Below are positions 8,708-18,300 of a stretch of 64,000 bases of DNA, in pieces. Made by a program: the position numbers and the translations under genes. Every line of letters starts with the position of its first letter. Position 1 is the first letter of the stretch. The notes under the pieces are model-generated. The model did not search any database, was not told the origin of the DNA, and was given only the letters and a program-made list of their open reading frames with translations. Source of the DNA: Gimesia benthica. Lineage in GTDB: Bacteria > Planctomycetota > Planctomycetia > Planctomycetales > Planctomycetaceae. The stretch lies in assembly GCF_009720525.1 (NCBI RefSeq), contig NZ_CP043930.1:1771501-1835500 (forward strand). The letters run 5' to 3'.

Positions 8708-11218
8708 ATGAAATTGAGGCAATATACGCTGCTGATTGTTTTATTCGCAGGCATCCTCTTTGGGAGGCTGGAGAAATCTTCCCATGCGGCTGAATTGGAA
8801 GTCTATCTGCCGAATCAGGACCAGAGGATTGAATTATCAGATCCCGATGCCCGCCAGCAATTATTAATCACACACATAGACCAGTCGGGTTCCGTAAGCG
8901 ATGTCACGCGGAGTGTGAAATATCAGGTTGAACCACAGGGAATCGCTGTGGTCAGCCCCACAGGATATGTCAGCCCCCTGTCCAACGGATCTGCTACCAT
9001 TACCGCCTCTCTGGATTCGAAACGTTCCCTCAAAATTCCGGTTCGTGTTTCTTCGTTCGAACAACGTCGTCCGGTCAGCTTCTACAATGACGTCATCCCG
9101 CAACTCACGCGGGGTGGTTGTAACAGTGGCGCCTGCCATGGCACGCCTTCCGGGAAAAATAACTTCCATTTGTCATTACTGGGTTTTGAACCGGACAATG
9201 ACTTCGAGTACATCACGAAAGAATCTCTCGGACGCCGGATTAACCCGGCAGCACCAGAAACCAGTCTCTTGTTACAAAAAGCAGCTGGAACAGTACCCCA
9301 CGGTGGAGGAAGTCGGTTCAAGGCGGATGGAGCAGAAATCAGACTGATCGCCCGCTGGATCCGCGAAGGGATGCGGTATGATCCGGAAAAAGAAGCGAAG
9401 GTGACGCACATCGAAATATTTCCTCAAGTCCGCGTCCTGCCCAAACAGGCTACACAGCAACTGGTCGTCACTGCTTATTTCTCTGATGGAACAAAACGGG
9501 ACATCACACGTCTGGCGGAATTCAAACCAAACCAGCCTAAGATGGCAGCAGTCGACGAACATGGACTGGTGACATTAAAAGACCAGACCGGCACAACATC
9601 GGTGATGATCCGTTTCCAGGAACAGGTCGCCGTTTTCATGACGACCATTCCTCTTGGCCAGCCAACGCCTGACTTGCCGACTCCTGAGAACTTTATCGAC
9701 CAGCATGTTTTTGCGAAGCTGAAAGTGCTCGGGCTTCCCCCTTCAGAACGATGTGATGATTCCACCTTTGTCCGCAGGGTGACTCTGGATATCACCGGTC
9801 GGATCCCCACATTGGAGCAGACACAATCTTTTCTGGCTGATCAGGGTACCGATAAGCGGGCTCGTAAGATTAACGAACTATTGGACAGTTCGGGCTATGC
9901 AGATCTGTTCGCGTCTAAATGGGCCGGCGTATTACGTAACAAGGCCGGTGGAAATCTGGAACAGGTTGCCCGGGAGACTTTCGGCTTTCATGCCTGGATC
10001 CGAACCAGTCTGGCCACGAATAAGCCTTATAACGAATTCGTAACAGAGCTGATTACAGCCCGAGGCAAGCCGGGGACCAATCCTGCCGTCTCATGGTACC
10101 GAGCCGTCAAAGATCCCAAAGATCAGATGTCAGACATCGCCCAGGTTTTCCTGGGGGTCCGCATTCAATGTGCGCAGTGCCACCATCACCCCTATGAAAA
10201 ATGGAGCCAGGACGATTTCTACGGATTTCAGGCATTCTTCAATACACTGGGACGCAAAGAAGTTTATAAGCTGCCGGAAGACGACATCGTTTACCATAAA
10301 CGAATCGTCGCGGTTGCCAAAAACCCGAATACCAATCGGGAACTCAAACCAACGCCCCTGGATGGAGCAGCCCTGGACATCCCTGCTGAACGGGATCCGC
10401 GTATCGATCTGGCTAACTGGGTCACAGGTCCCGAGAACCCCTTCTTTGCCAAAATGCTGGTGAATCGTTACTGGAAACATTTTTTCGGTAGAGGTCTGGT
10501 TGAACCGGAAGATGACATTCGTGTCACGAACCCGGCCACGCACCCTGAACTGTTGAATCAGCTGGCAGAATCATTCGTCAAATCGAATTATGACCTGAAA
10601 GCGATCTGCCGCACCATCTGTAACAGCCGAACCTATCAACTCAGCTCTTTTCCGAATCAGTACAATCAAAGTGATGAGCAGAATTACGCGCGCTACTACC
10701 CTCGACGGCTGCCAGCCGAGATGATGCTGGATGCAATGAATGATGTTGCAGGTTCGAAGAACAATTTCAATCACCAGCCGGTGGGTGTTCGGGCAGTCGC
10801 CTTACCCGATGATTCTGCTAACGTTGAGTCATTTTTCCTGCGGGTCTTCGGTCGGCCGCAGATGGACACGGCCTGTGAATGTGAGCGCACCGCCAATGCG
10901 GATCTGGCACAAAGTCTGCATCTGATTAATTCCGATACGATCCAACAGATTCTTTCCGCCTCTGACGGCCAGGCAGTCCAGTTGGCCCGTGACAAAAACG
11001 GGGACGATCAGACACGCATCAAAGAGCTGTATCTGCATGCTCTTTCGCGATCTCCCAATGAAAATGAACTTGAGACAGGGCTGGCTCATCTGCAGAAAAA
11101 AAGGAATCAGTCCAAGGCAGATCCCAAGAAATTATCTCTCGAACAGGCTGAGAAACAGGCCTATGAAGATATTATCTGGGTGATCATCAATACCAAAGAG
11201 TTCCTGTTCAACCATTAA
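8708..11218 (+). CDS. DUF1549/DUF1553 protein with N-terminal Ig-like domain
   Basis: From ATG 8708 the protein has 836 residues and starts with a clear signal peptide (MKLRQYTLLIVLFAGILFG, cleaved near SHAAE). A GTG at 8648 would add 20 residues in front of the signal and is less likely; GGGAAG lies just before 8708. After the signal come a bacterial Ig-like segment (SVSDVTRSVKY... ATITASLDSK) and a cysteine segment CNSGACHG. A second Ig-like stretch follows, then DUF1549 (FVRRVTLDITGRIPTLEQ) with a CAQCHHHP heme-like motif. The C-terminal DUF1553 domain contains NPFFAKMLVNRYWKHFFGRG. It is periplasmic or envelope-attached by inference, and function is not established. It is the first gene of an operon with the PPC-domain gene 19 nt downstream, and divergent from a DUF1501 gene. 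Confidence 0.92.
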   Translation: MKLRQYTLLIVLFAGILFGRLEKSSHAAELEVYLPNQDQRIELSDPDARQQLLITHIDQSGSVSDVTRSVKYQVEPQGIAVVSPTGYVSPLSNGSATITASLDSKRSLKIPVRVSSFEQRRPVSFYNDVIPQLTRGGCNSGACHGTPSGKNNFHLSLLGFEPDNDFEYITKESLGRRINPAAPETSLLLQKAAGTVPHGGGSRFKADGAEIRLIARWIREGMRYDPEKEAKVTHIEIFPQVRVLPKQATQQLVVTAYFSDGTKRDITRLAEFKPNQPKMAAVDEHGLVTLKDQTGTTSVMIRFQEQVAVFMTTIPLGQPTPDLPTPENFIDQHVFAKLKVLGLPPSERCDDSTFVRRVTLDITGRIPTLEQTQSFLADQGTDKRARKINELLDSSGYADLFASKWAGVLRNKAGGNLEQVARETFGFHAWIRTSLATNKPYNEFVTELITARGKPGTNPAVSWYRAVKDPKDQMSDIAQVFLGVRIQCAQCHHHPYEKWSQDDFYGFQAFFNTLGRKEVYKLPEDDIVYHKRIVAVAKNPNTNRELKPTPLDGAALDIPAERDPRIDLANWVTGPENPFFAKMLVNRYWKHFFGRGLVEPEDDIRVTNPATHPELLNQLAESFVKSNYDLKAICRTICNSRTYQLSSFPNQYNQSDEQNYARYYPRRLPAEMMLDAMNDVAGSKNNFNHQPVGVRAVALPDDSANVESFFLRVFGRPQMDTACECERTANADLAQSLHLINSDTIQQILSASDGQAVQLARDKNGDDQTRIKELYLHALSRSPNENELETGLAHLQKKRNQSKADPKKLSLEQAEKQAYEDIIWVIINTKEFLFNH

Positions 11219-11237
11219 CAGTTACTGTGAAGCAAAT

Positions 11238-13664
11238 ATGAAAACCAGCACCAGGCTCATCCCTGTACTTTGTCCGCTGCTCTTCCTAACGTTATGCAAT
11301 CTGGGCTCGCAATACGTGGAAGCCCAGCTCCCCACGGCAGATCTGAGGCAACTGCGTCCTTTTGCAGCGCCTGCAGGCAAGACTGTCGAACTCAGCATCA
11401 TCGGTTCCAACCTGGATGACGCATCCGAACTGCGATTCTCCCATCCAGGAATCAAAGCGAAACCCGTAATGCTGCCTGCTGATGAATTTCATCCGGCTCC
11501 TCGGCCGCAGGGATCCCGCTTTGAAGTTTCCGTCGCCACAGAAGTTCCTCCGGGTATCTACGAGGCACGCGTCGTTTCTTATTTTGGTCTTTCGACGGCG
11601 CGCCCATTTGTAGTGGCTGAAGCTGATAGCCGGGAAGTTGCGGAAACCGGCAATCATGCAACCCGCGAATCAGCCATGCCTGTGGATGTCAATTCCGTGA
11701 TCTCTGGTTATGTTCCCTCCCGCGGAATCGACTGGTATCAGCTGAAGGCAAAAGCGGGAGAGCGGATTCTGGTAGAACTGCTGGCACAGCGTATCGACTC
11801 ACGTCTGGATGGCCAGATCATTGTTTACGATTCTGAAGGTCGCGAAATCACCCGCAACCGCGACTGGTTCGGCCGGGATTCATTTGTCGAAATCCAGCCC
11901 CAACAGGATGCCACATATTATCTGGCGATTTCTGACATTCTCTACCGTGGGGGCTCAGAACATTTTTATCGTCTGGAGATTTCTAATCGCCCTCACATTG
12001 ATTTCATTTATCCGCCCGCCGGTGAGCCAGGTTCCACACAGACCTACACAGTATATGGTCGCAACCTTCCTGGTGGCAGTTACGGAAAATCTGCGGAGCT
12101 CAATGGTCACAAGCTGGAATCGGTGGAAGTGGAAATCACACTCCCTGATGTAGCAGGCCCTACAGGTAGTTTTCAACCGGGTAAACCACGCCAGGGGCTG
12201 CTGGATGGTTTTGATTTTCAGCTGGAGAATTCCAACAGGATCAAGATCGGTTATGCGACAGCCCCTGTGACTCAGGAGCAGGCCCATCTGGACCGGCAGA
12301 ACGTTTCGATCCCGACGGAAATTGCCGGACGATTCGATCAGCCGAATGACGAAGATCAGTTTGTCTTTCGTGCAAAGAAAGGAAAAACCTATTGGATTGA
12401 AGCCATCGCAGACCGGATGGCTTCTCAGGTGGATCCGTTACTGATCGTGCAACAATTGACCCGCTCCCAAGCTGGTGAAGTCAGCGTGAAGACTGTAACA
12501 GAAAATGACGACCTGGCTTCCTATTTCAGCCCCCACAATAAAAATGCGATTAACCTCGACACAAATGATGCAGCGGTCTCGTTCGTCGCAGAACAGGATG
12601 GGGAGTACCTGGTGACGATCGTCAATCAGTTTGGAGGAGGCAGCGCAAAAGATCTTTATCGTCTGGCGATTCGAGAACCCAAGCCAGACTTTCATCTGAT
12701 CGCGACCACAGAACGCCCGCTGCCTACCAATCGTACGGGTTACTCTGTCACCCCCCTGCTTCGACGTGGAGCCAACTGGGGAGTGCGGATTATCGCTCCT
12801 CGTCAGGATGGCTTTGCAGGAGATATCGTTGTAACGGCAGAGAACCTTCCCAACGGTGTCACTGCCCAGCCTCTGACGCTCAGTGGAAAGACCGACCATG
12901 GAATTCTGATCCTCTCTGCAGATGAATCAGCCAAGACATGGGCTGGTGAAATCCAGATTAATGGAACTGCCCAGATCAATGGCCAACCTGTGATGAAAGA
13001 AGCACAGTTTGCGTCCCTGATCTGGGGCCACATCTTTGCCGATGCGATTCGTGTTCGCTCCCGACTCACCACAAGCATGCCTCTGGCAGTGAATGAACAT
13101 GAGACGGCGCCCGTCATCATTTCTCCAGCAGAGGACAAAGAGTGGACTGTTGAATTGAATCAGAAACTGGAGATTCCCATCAAGCTGACCGGTAACGGGA
13201 ATCGAACGGGTAACCTGACGATAGAGCCGCACGAACTGTTTGGTATCCAGCGCAATCCTCCTACTGTAAATATTGGAGAGAAAGACACGGAAGGCAAGCT
13301 GGTCATCGATTTCAGACCCAACGGGAATTTCAAGGCAGAACCGGGACGATATCAGTTTGCACTGCTGGGTGTGGGCGTAACACAGTATCGCCAGAATCTG
13401 CCAGCCAGTCAGGCTGCGAAAGCCGAACTCGAGCGACTCGAAAAACTGGTCGTGCAGCTCAAGGCCGATGTTGAGTCCAGCAAAGCGGAAGCAGCCAAAG
13501 CCAAAGCGGCCTCTGACAAACTGGCTCGCGCTGAGAAACTCGTAGAACAGGCGGCTCGGACAGCAAAATCCGCAGAAGCAAAGTCAGCTCCTGCTAATAC
13601 GAAATTCGCAGCCTGGTCGAAACTGATCACCGTGAATGTCGTCGAACCAGCTAAGAAAAAATAG
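11238..13664 (+). CDS. Secreted PPC-domain protein with C-terminal coiled coil
   Basis: An 808-residue protein with an N-terminal signal peptide (hydrophobic residues about 8-22, cleaved near VEAQ). Two regions resemble bacterial pre-peptidase C-terminal (PPC) beta-sandwich domains. The first is near residues 145-250 (SVISGYVPSRGIDWYQLKAKAGERI... LDGQIIVYDSEG) and the second near 355-480 (DEDQFVFRAKKGKTYWIEA... DGEYLVTIVNQFG). An IPT/TIG-like stretch lies around 255-285 (IDFIYPPAGEPGSTQTYTVY). The C-terminus carries an Ala/Lys/Glu-rich coiled coil, about residues 725-790. Such proteins are thought to bind carbohydrate or protein partners outside the cell. It follows the DUF1549/DUF1553 gene by 19 nt and is surely cotranscribed. 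No catalytic protease or hydrolase motif is visible, so a scaffold or binding role is inferred. Confidence 0.85.
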   Translation: MKTSTRLIPVLCPLLFLTLCNLGSQYVEAQLPTADLRQLRPFAAPAGKTVELSIIGSNLDDASELRFSHPGIKAKPVMLPADEFHPAPRPQGSRFEVSVATEVPPGIYEARVVSYFGLSTARPFVVAEADSREVAETGNHATRESAMPVDVNSVISGYVPSRGIDWYQLKAKAGERILVELLAQRIDSRLDGQIIVYDSEGREITRNRDWFGRDSFVEIQPQQDATYYLAISDILYRGGSEHFYRLEISNRPHIDFIYPPAGEPGSTQTYTVYGRNLPGGSYGKSAELNGHKLESVEVEITLPDVAGPTGSFQPGKPRQGLLDGFDFQLENSNRIKIGYATAPVTQEQAHLDRQNVSIPTEIAGRFDQPNDEDQFVFRAKKGKTYWIEAIADRMASQVDPLLIVQQLTRSQAGEVSVKTVTENDDLASYFSPHNKNAINLDTNDAAVSFVAEQDGEYLVTIVNQFGGGSAKDLYRLAIREPKPDFHLIATTERPLPTNRTGYSVTPLLRRGANWGVRIIAPRQDGFAGDIVVTAENLPNGVTAQPLTLSGKTDHGILILSADESAKTWAGEIQINGTAQINGQPVMKEAQFASLIWGHIFADAIRVRSRLTTSMPLAVNEHETAPVIISPAEDKEWTVELNQKLEIPIKLTGNGNRTGNLTIEPHELFGIQRNPPTVNIGEKDTEGKLVIDFRPNGNFKAEPGRYQFALLGVGVTQYRQNLPASQAAKAELERLEKLVVQLKADVESSKAEAAKAKAASDKLARAEKLVEQAARTAKSAEAKSAPANTKFAAWSKLITVNVVEPAKKK

Positions 13665-13712
13665 ACTGTCTTTTATCCCACTGTTCGTTTCCCGCTGAAA
13701 TTGCACTTTTAC

Positions 13713-15371
13713 TTATGGGAACAGACCGCGCGCCAGCTTGGCCTGCGCGACGCGTTCAATCCCTTCCATGAGTGCCGCCGTCCGCATGTCGACGTTGTTC
13801 TTCTCCGCGCGGTTCAAAGTACGCTGAAAAGCATCTTGCAGAATGCGTTTCAATCGTTGATTGACTTCATCCAGGCTCCACATATAGTTCTGCGTATCCT
13901 GCACCCATTCGAAGTAAGAAACAGTCACCCCACCCGCGTTTGCCAGAATATCAGGGAGTATGAAAACCCCTTTTTCATTGAGTACCTCATCAGCTTCCAG
14001 CGTAGTAGGCCCGTTAGCACCTTCCGCCAGTAGACGGCAATTAATGCGATCTGCATTTTCTGCTGTAATCTGATTTTGCAATGCAGCAGGTACCAGAATA
14101 TCACACTCCAGTTCGAGCAGTTCCTGGTTCGTGATTTCATCTCCTTCAGAATAACCTTCCAGAAAACGGTTCTGACTCACATACTCAAGCAGTGAGGACA
14201 TCGAAAGCCCATTACGGTTATAGATGCCCGTAGTTGCATCACTGACACCAATGATTTTCACGCCCAGATCACTCAAAAACTGGGCAGCATGACTGCCCAC
14301 ATTTCCAAACCCCTGAATCACAGCCGTAGTCTCACTGAGATTCATCTTCAGATGATGGGCCGCTTCTTCAATCAGATAGACGACGCCTCTCCCTGTCGCT
14401 TCATTACGTCCCCTGGCCCCCCCGAGGACGACCGGCTTACCTGTCACAACTGCCGGCACAGAGTAACCTACTTGTTGGCTGTACGTATCCATTATCCAGG
14501 CCATCACCCGTTCGTTGGTTCCCATATCGGGAGCAGGAATATCTTTCTCGGGACCAATAATCGGACTGATTTCGGTCGCAAATCGTCGGGTGAGACGCTG
14601 CAGTTCATGCCCGGTTAACCCCGTGGGATCGATGCGTACGCCCCCTTTGGCTCCACCAAAGGGCAGGTGCACCAGGGCACACTTCCAGCTCATCCACATC
14701 GCCAGTGCTGAAACTTCTCCGAGGCTGACATCCTGATGATAACGAATCCCCCCCTTGGTAGGTCCCATGGTCAGAATGTGCTGTACTCGATAGCCGAATA
14801 CAGTTTCGACTTCGGTATAGTGGTCTCGACGAAATGGCAGTGTCACGACCAGCGTTCGTTGCGGAAACAGTAACCGCTGGCGAATATTATCGTCCAGTCC
14901 CATATATTGGGCCGCCTTGAGAAACTGCCGCTGCGCCAGCCTGAACATCGGCGAATCCCATTCGGCATCCCGCACACGTGTCCGCTCAATCGCATAACGC
15001 AAAGAACGTGTTAGCGAAGTTCGGCTCAGCTGTGTCTTAACCAGATAATCCTGGGCCCCCGCCTCAACCGCCTTCGCAGCCAGTTTCACATCATCCAGGC
15101 TCGTGACAATTACGATCGGGATCGAGGGAACAAACGAACGGACCCGGATGAACGTATCCAGATCCTCGCTGTCAGGCAGTGTCAAATCCAGCAGAATAAT
15201 GTCGACCGGAACTGCTTCGAGCAGTTTCAACCCATCCTGGAGAGATCCTGCATGCTGTAATTGAAATACGGGTGCCCGGGATTCCCCCAACAGGGTTTTC
15301 ACCAGTCCTACATGAATCGGGTTATCCTCAATGAACAATACTTTGACGCCACTTCCTGATGCGACATTCAT
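13713..15371 (-). CDS. Fused response-regulator receiver / glutamate dehydrogenase
   Basis: A 552-residue two-domain protein. Residues 8-125 form a complete receiver domain: acidic pair E15/D16, phosphoacceptor Asp62 in IILLDLTLP, Thr90 in VIVTS and Lys112 in YLVKT. Residues 140-552 are a full Glu/Leu/Phe/Val dehydrogenase. It has GPTKGGIRYH (Lys206), MSWKCALV (Lys230), PFGGAKGGV with catalytic-type Lys242, PAPDMGT with Asp282, and a Rossmann loop GFGNVGSHAA near 354-363. All expected catalytic residues of a glutamate dehydrogenase appear present, so the enzyme should interconvert glutamate and 2-oxoglutarate. Free-standing GDH is about 410-450 residues; the extra N-terminus is exactly a receiver. 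Its ATG overlaps the stop of the upstream hybrid histidine kinase (TAATG), implying coupled translation. I infer that phosphorylation by that kinase sets GDH activity or oligomer state. Confidence 0.93.
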   Translation of the reverse strand: MNVASGSGVKVLFIEDNPIHVGLVKTLLGESRAPVFQLQHAGSLQDGLKLLEAVPVDIILLDLTLPDSEDLDTFIRVRSFVPSIPIVIVTSLDDVKLAAKAVEAGAQDYLVKTQLSRTSLTRSLRYAIERTRVRDAEWDSPMFRLAQRQFLKAAQYMGLDDNIRQRLLFPQRTLVVTLPFRRDHYTEVETVFGYRVQHILTMGPTKGGIRYHQDVSLGEVSALAMWMSWKCALVHLPFGGAKGGVRIDPTGLTGHELQRLTRRFATEISPIIGPEKDIPAPDMGTNERVMAWIMDTYSQQVGYSVPAVVTGKPVVLGGARGRNEATGRGVVYLIEEAAHHLKMNLSETTAVIQGFGNVGSHAAQFLSDLGVKIIGVSDATTGIYNRNGLSMSSLLEYVSQNRFLEGYSEGDEITNQELLELECDILVPAALQNQITAENADRINCRLLAEGANGPTTLEADEVLNEKGVFILPDILANAGGVTVSYFEWVQDTQNYMWSLDEVNQRLKRILQDAFQRTLNRAEKNNVDMRTAALMEGIERVAQAKLARGLFP

Positions 15372-18300
15372 TATTTATTTCCTTCCAGAGCGGTAGAATC
15401 AATGTGAGCAGAAACAGCTGGCAGTAACCGGTCGACTTCCTGTTCCAGGGCAGGCAGAGCTTCGCGCGCTTCCGTCAGCTTTTCCTCTTTTCCAAGTAAC
15501 TCCAGCTCCAACGCGGCATCGGCAGCATGGTGTGCTTCAAAAACGGCAGCTGAACTTTTAAGTGTATGAGCGGCTCGCCTTAGTGACGAAGCATCCCCCT
15601 GTTGTATTGCATCCCGAATTTCGTTCAGCAATTTAGGGGCTTCCTGCAGAAATAGTTGTCCCAGTTCGCTCAAGGCTTCAGCAGGTATTTCTGATTTCTC
15701 CATTGCCTGCTCCCAGTTCAATACATCGTCATGGGAATCCTGTTCTTCAGACGGGTTCATGATTAACTCCTCTCTCGATTCTTCCCCCTGGGTTGTCTCG
15801 TGTTCCATCTGAATCGAATCAGCCTGCTGTTCTGACTCTTCAGGTGTGGACTCATTTTTTACAGCTGCGAGTTGGGCATTCATTTGCAGTGTTTCTTCAA
15901 TCATCTGGTACAGTTCTCGCACACGCACCGGTTTAGAAACGTAGCCGTCCATACCGGCCTCAAGGCAGCGTTCCCGGTCTCCCTTCATCGCATGTGCAGT
16001 CATCGCAATGATTGGTATATGTTCCTCGCATGTCTGTTCGTAGTCTCGAATTTCGCGCGTCGCTTCCAGACCGTCCATCTCAGGCATCTGGACATCCATT
16101 AGAATGAGATCAAAATGAGCTGTTTTTCTCTGTTCGACCGCCTCTTTCCCGTTGGTCACGACAGTAATTTCGTGGCCATGGGGTTGCAGCAGGGCCAGCG
16201 CCAGTTTCTGATTCACGATACTGTCTTCTGCCAGCAGTATTTTTAAAGGCGGAATACGCTTACCCAGTTCAGCCGTTTTCAATCGCGTCGAATGATGATC
16301 TGCTCCGTTAATTCCCAATGTCTCTGCAATCGAGTTAAACAGTTCCGATTGCTTGAGAGGCTTAATCAGGTGCGCTGCAATTCCGAGTTTCTTGCAGCGG
16401 GAGATCTCCCCTCTTCGGTCACTGGAAGTAATCATCATAATGACTGCACTTCCCAGTTCCTTATCCTGTTTGATCGCTTTCGCCAGCGAGAACCCATCCA
16501 TCGTCGGCATATTCGCGTCCACCAGTACGAGATCGAAAGGTTCACCCACCCTCACACGGGCATGCATCGCTTCCAGAGCATCTTTCCCACGCGTGACGGT
16601 TTGGGGTTGCATCTTCCAGTTAGAGAGCATTTCTTCCAGAATTTGACAGTTAGTGAGGTTATCATCAACAACCAGCACGCGCAGGCCATCCAGGTCAGCT
16701 TTGACCAATGGTTCACTGGCGGGGACTTCTTCCTGTGTCAGCTCAAAATGAGCTGTAAAATGAAATGCACTCCCCTGATCGACTTCACTGATGACCCAGA
16801 TTCGCCCCCCCATTAAATTGATCAGGCGGGAAGCAATCGCCAGGCCGAGTCCAGTACCGCTGAAACGACGGGCCATCGATTCATCAACCTGCTCGAAGGC
16901 CTGAAAGATTTGTTTCTGTTTGCTTTTGGGAATTCCGATACCCGTATCACGCACGACGAAGTGCAACAGAACGTCTCTCTCTGATTGAGATTCGACATTT
17001 ACATCTACGACTACTTCTCCCTCATCCGTAAATTTGATGGCATTTCCGACGAGATTGACAATGATCTGTCGTAAGCGGTAACGGTCACCAACGATGGTAT
17101 CAGGAACTTCCGGTGCCAGATGAAATGCCAGTTCCAGGCGTTTGTGATGCGCGCGAACAGCCAGCGATTTCATGGTATCTCCCAGATTTTCCCTCAGATG
17201 GAATGCGGCCTGATCCAGATCGAATCGGCCTGCTTCAATTTTGGAGAAATCCAGAATATCATTGATGACTGCCAGTAAAGATTCCCCCGATTCCTGCACC
17301 ATGGTCATGTATTCCCGCTGGGTGGGGTTCAGATCGGTATCGAGCAGTAATTCGGTCATACCAATTACGGCATTCATGGGAGTTCGGATTTCGTGACTCA
17401 TCGTTGCCAGAAAAGCACTTTTTGCCTGGCTGGCAGCCTCGGCAGCTTCTTTAGCCCGTTTGAGTTCTTCTTCGGCCCGTTTGACTTCCGTGATATCATG
17501 CACAAAAGCAGCAAACAGGAAATTGTCCCCCTGCCGCACGGGAGTGATCGTCAGCTCCACAGGAAATTCGTGGCCATCCTGATGCAGAGCTGAGAGTTCC
17601 AGACGCTTGTTAAGAACAGGGCCTTCACCTGATGCAAGAAATTTTTCGACCCCCTGCATATGTTGCAATCGATAGCGTTCCGGAATGATGGTCTCTACCA
17701 ACGATCGTCCAATCACCTCCGGTTGAGTCCATCCAAAAGTCGCTTCCGCCTGTTCATTCCAGTCACAGATTCGACTGTTCTCATCGATACCGACGAACGC
17801 TTCGTGCGTCGTCGCCAGAATTGCCCGGTTTTTCTTATCGCGTGATTCCAGTTCTTCCTGTGTGGCTTTCGCTTCGGTAATATCGTGCATTACGATCACG
17901 CCACCACGCAGATCACCACGATCATTCTTCAATGGACGTGCAGTCACACTGATCCAGGTTCCGTCAGGAATATCGGGATTTTTGAGAAAGAGAATCGAAT
18001 CATCGAGTGACTCTCCCCGCATGGCCCGCGCCAGAGGCAGATCCTCGGAAGGACACATCGAAACTCCATCTGCAAGGTAACAGCCATAAATCTGTGACCA
18101 CTTGGAAGGATCTACATTCTGCGGTCCGATACCAACAATCTGCTCTGCAGCCGGGTTCCAGAAGACGGAATTCCCATCCTGATCCGCAACGATCACTCCA
18201 TCTCCCATGCTGTCCAAAATTGACTGCAGGATTTGAGTCTGGCGACGCAATTTCTTTTGGGAGGCGTTCAACTCCGCAGTTCGTTGTTCGATCCGTTCCT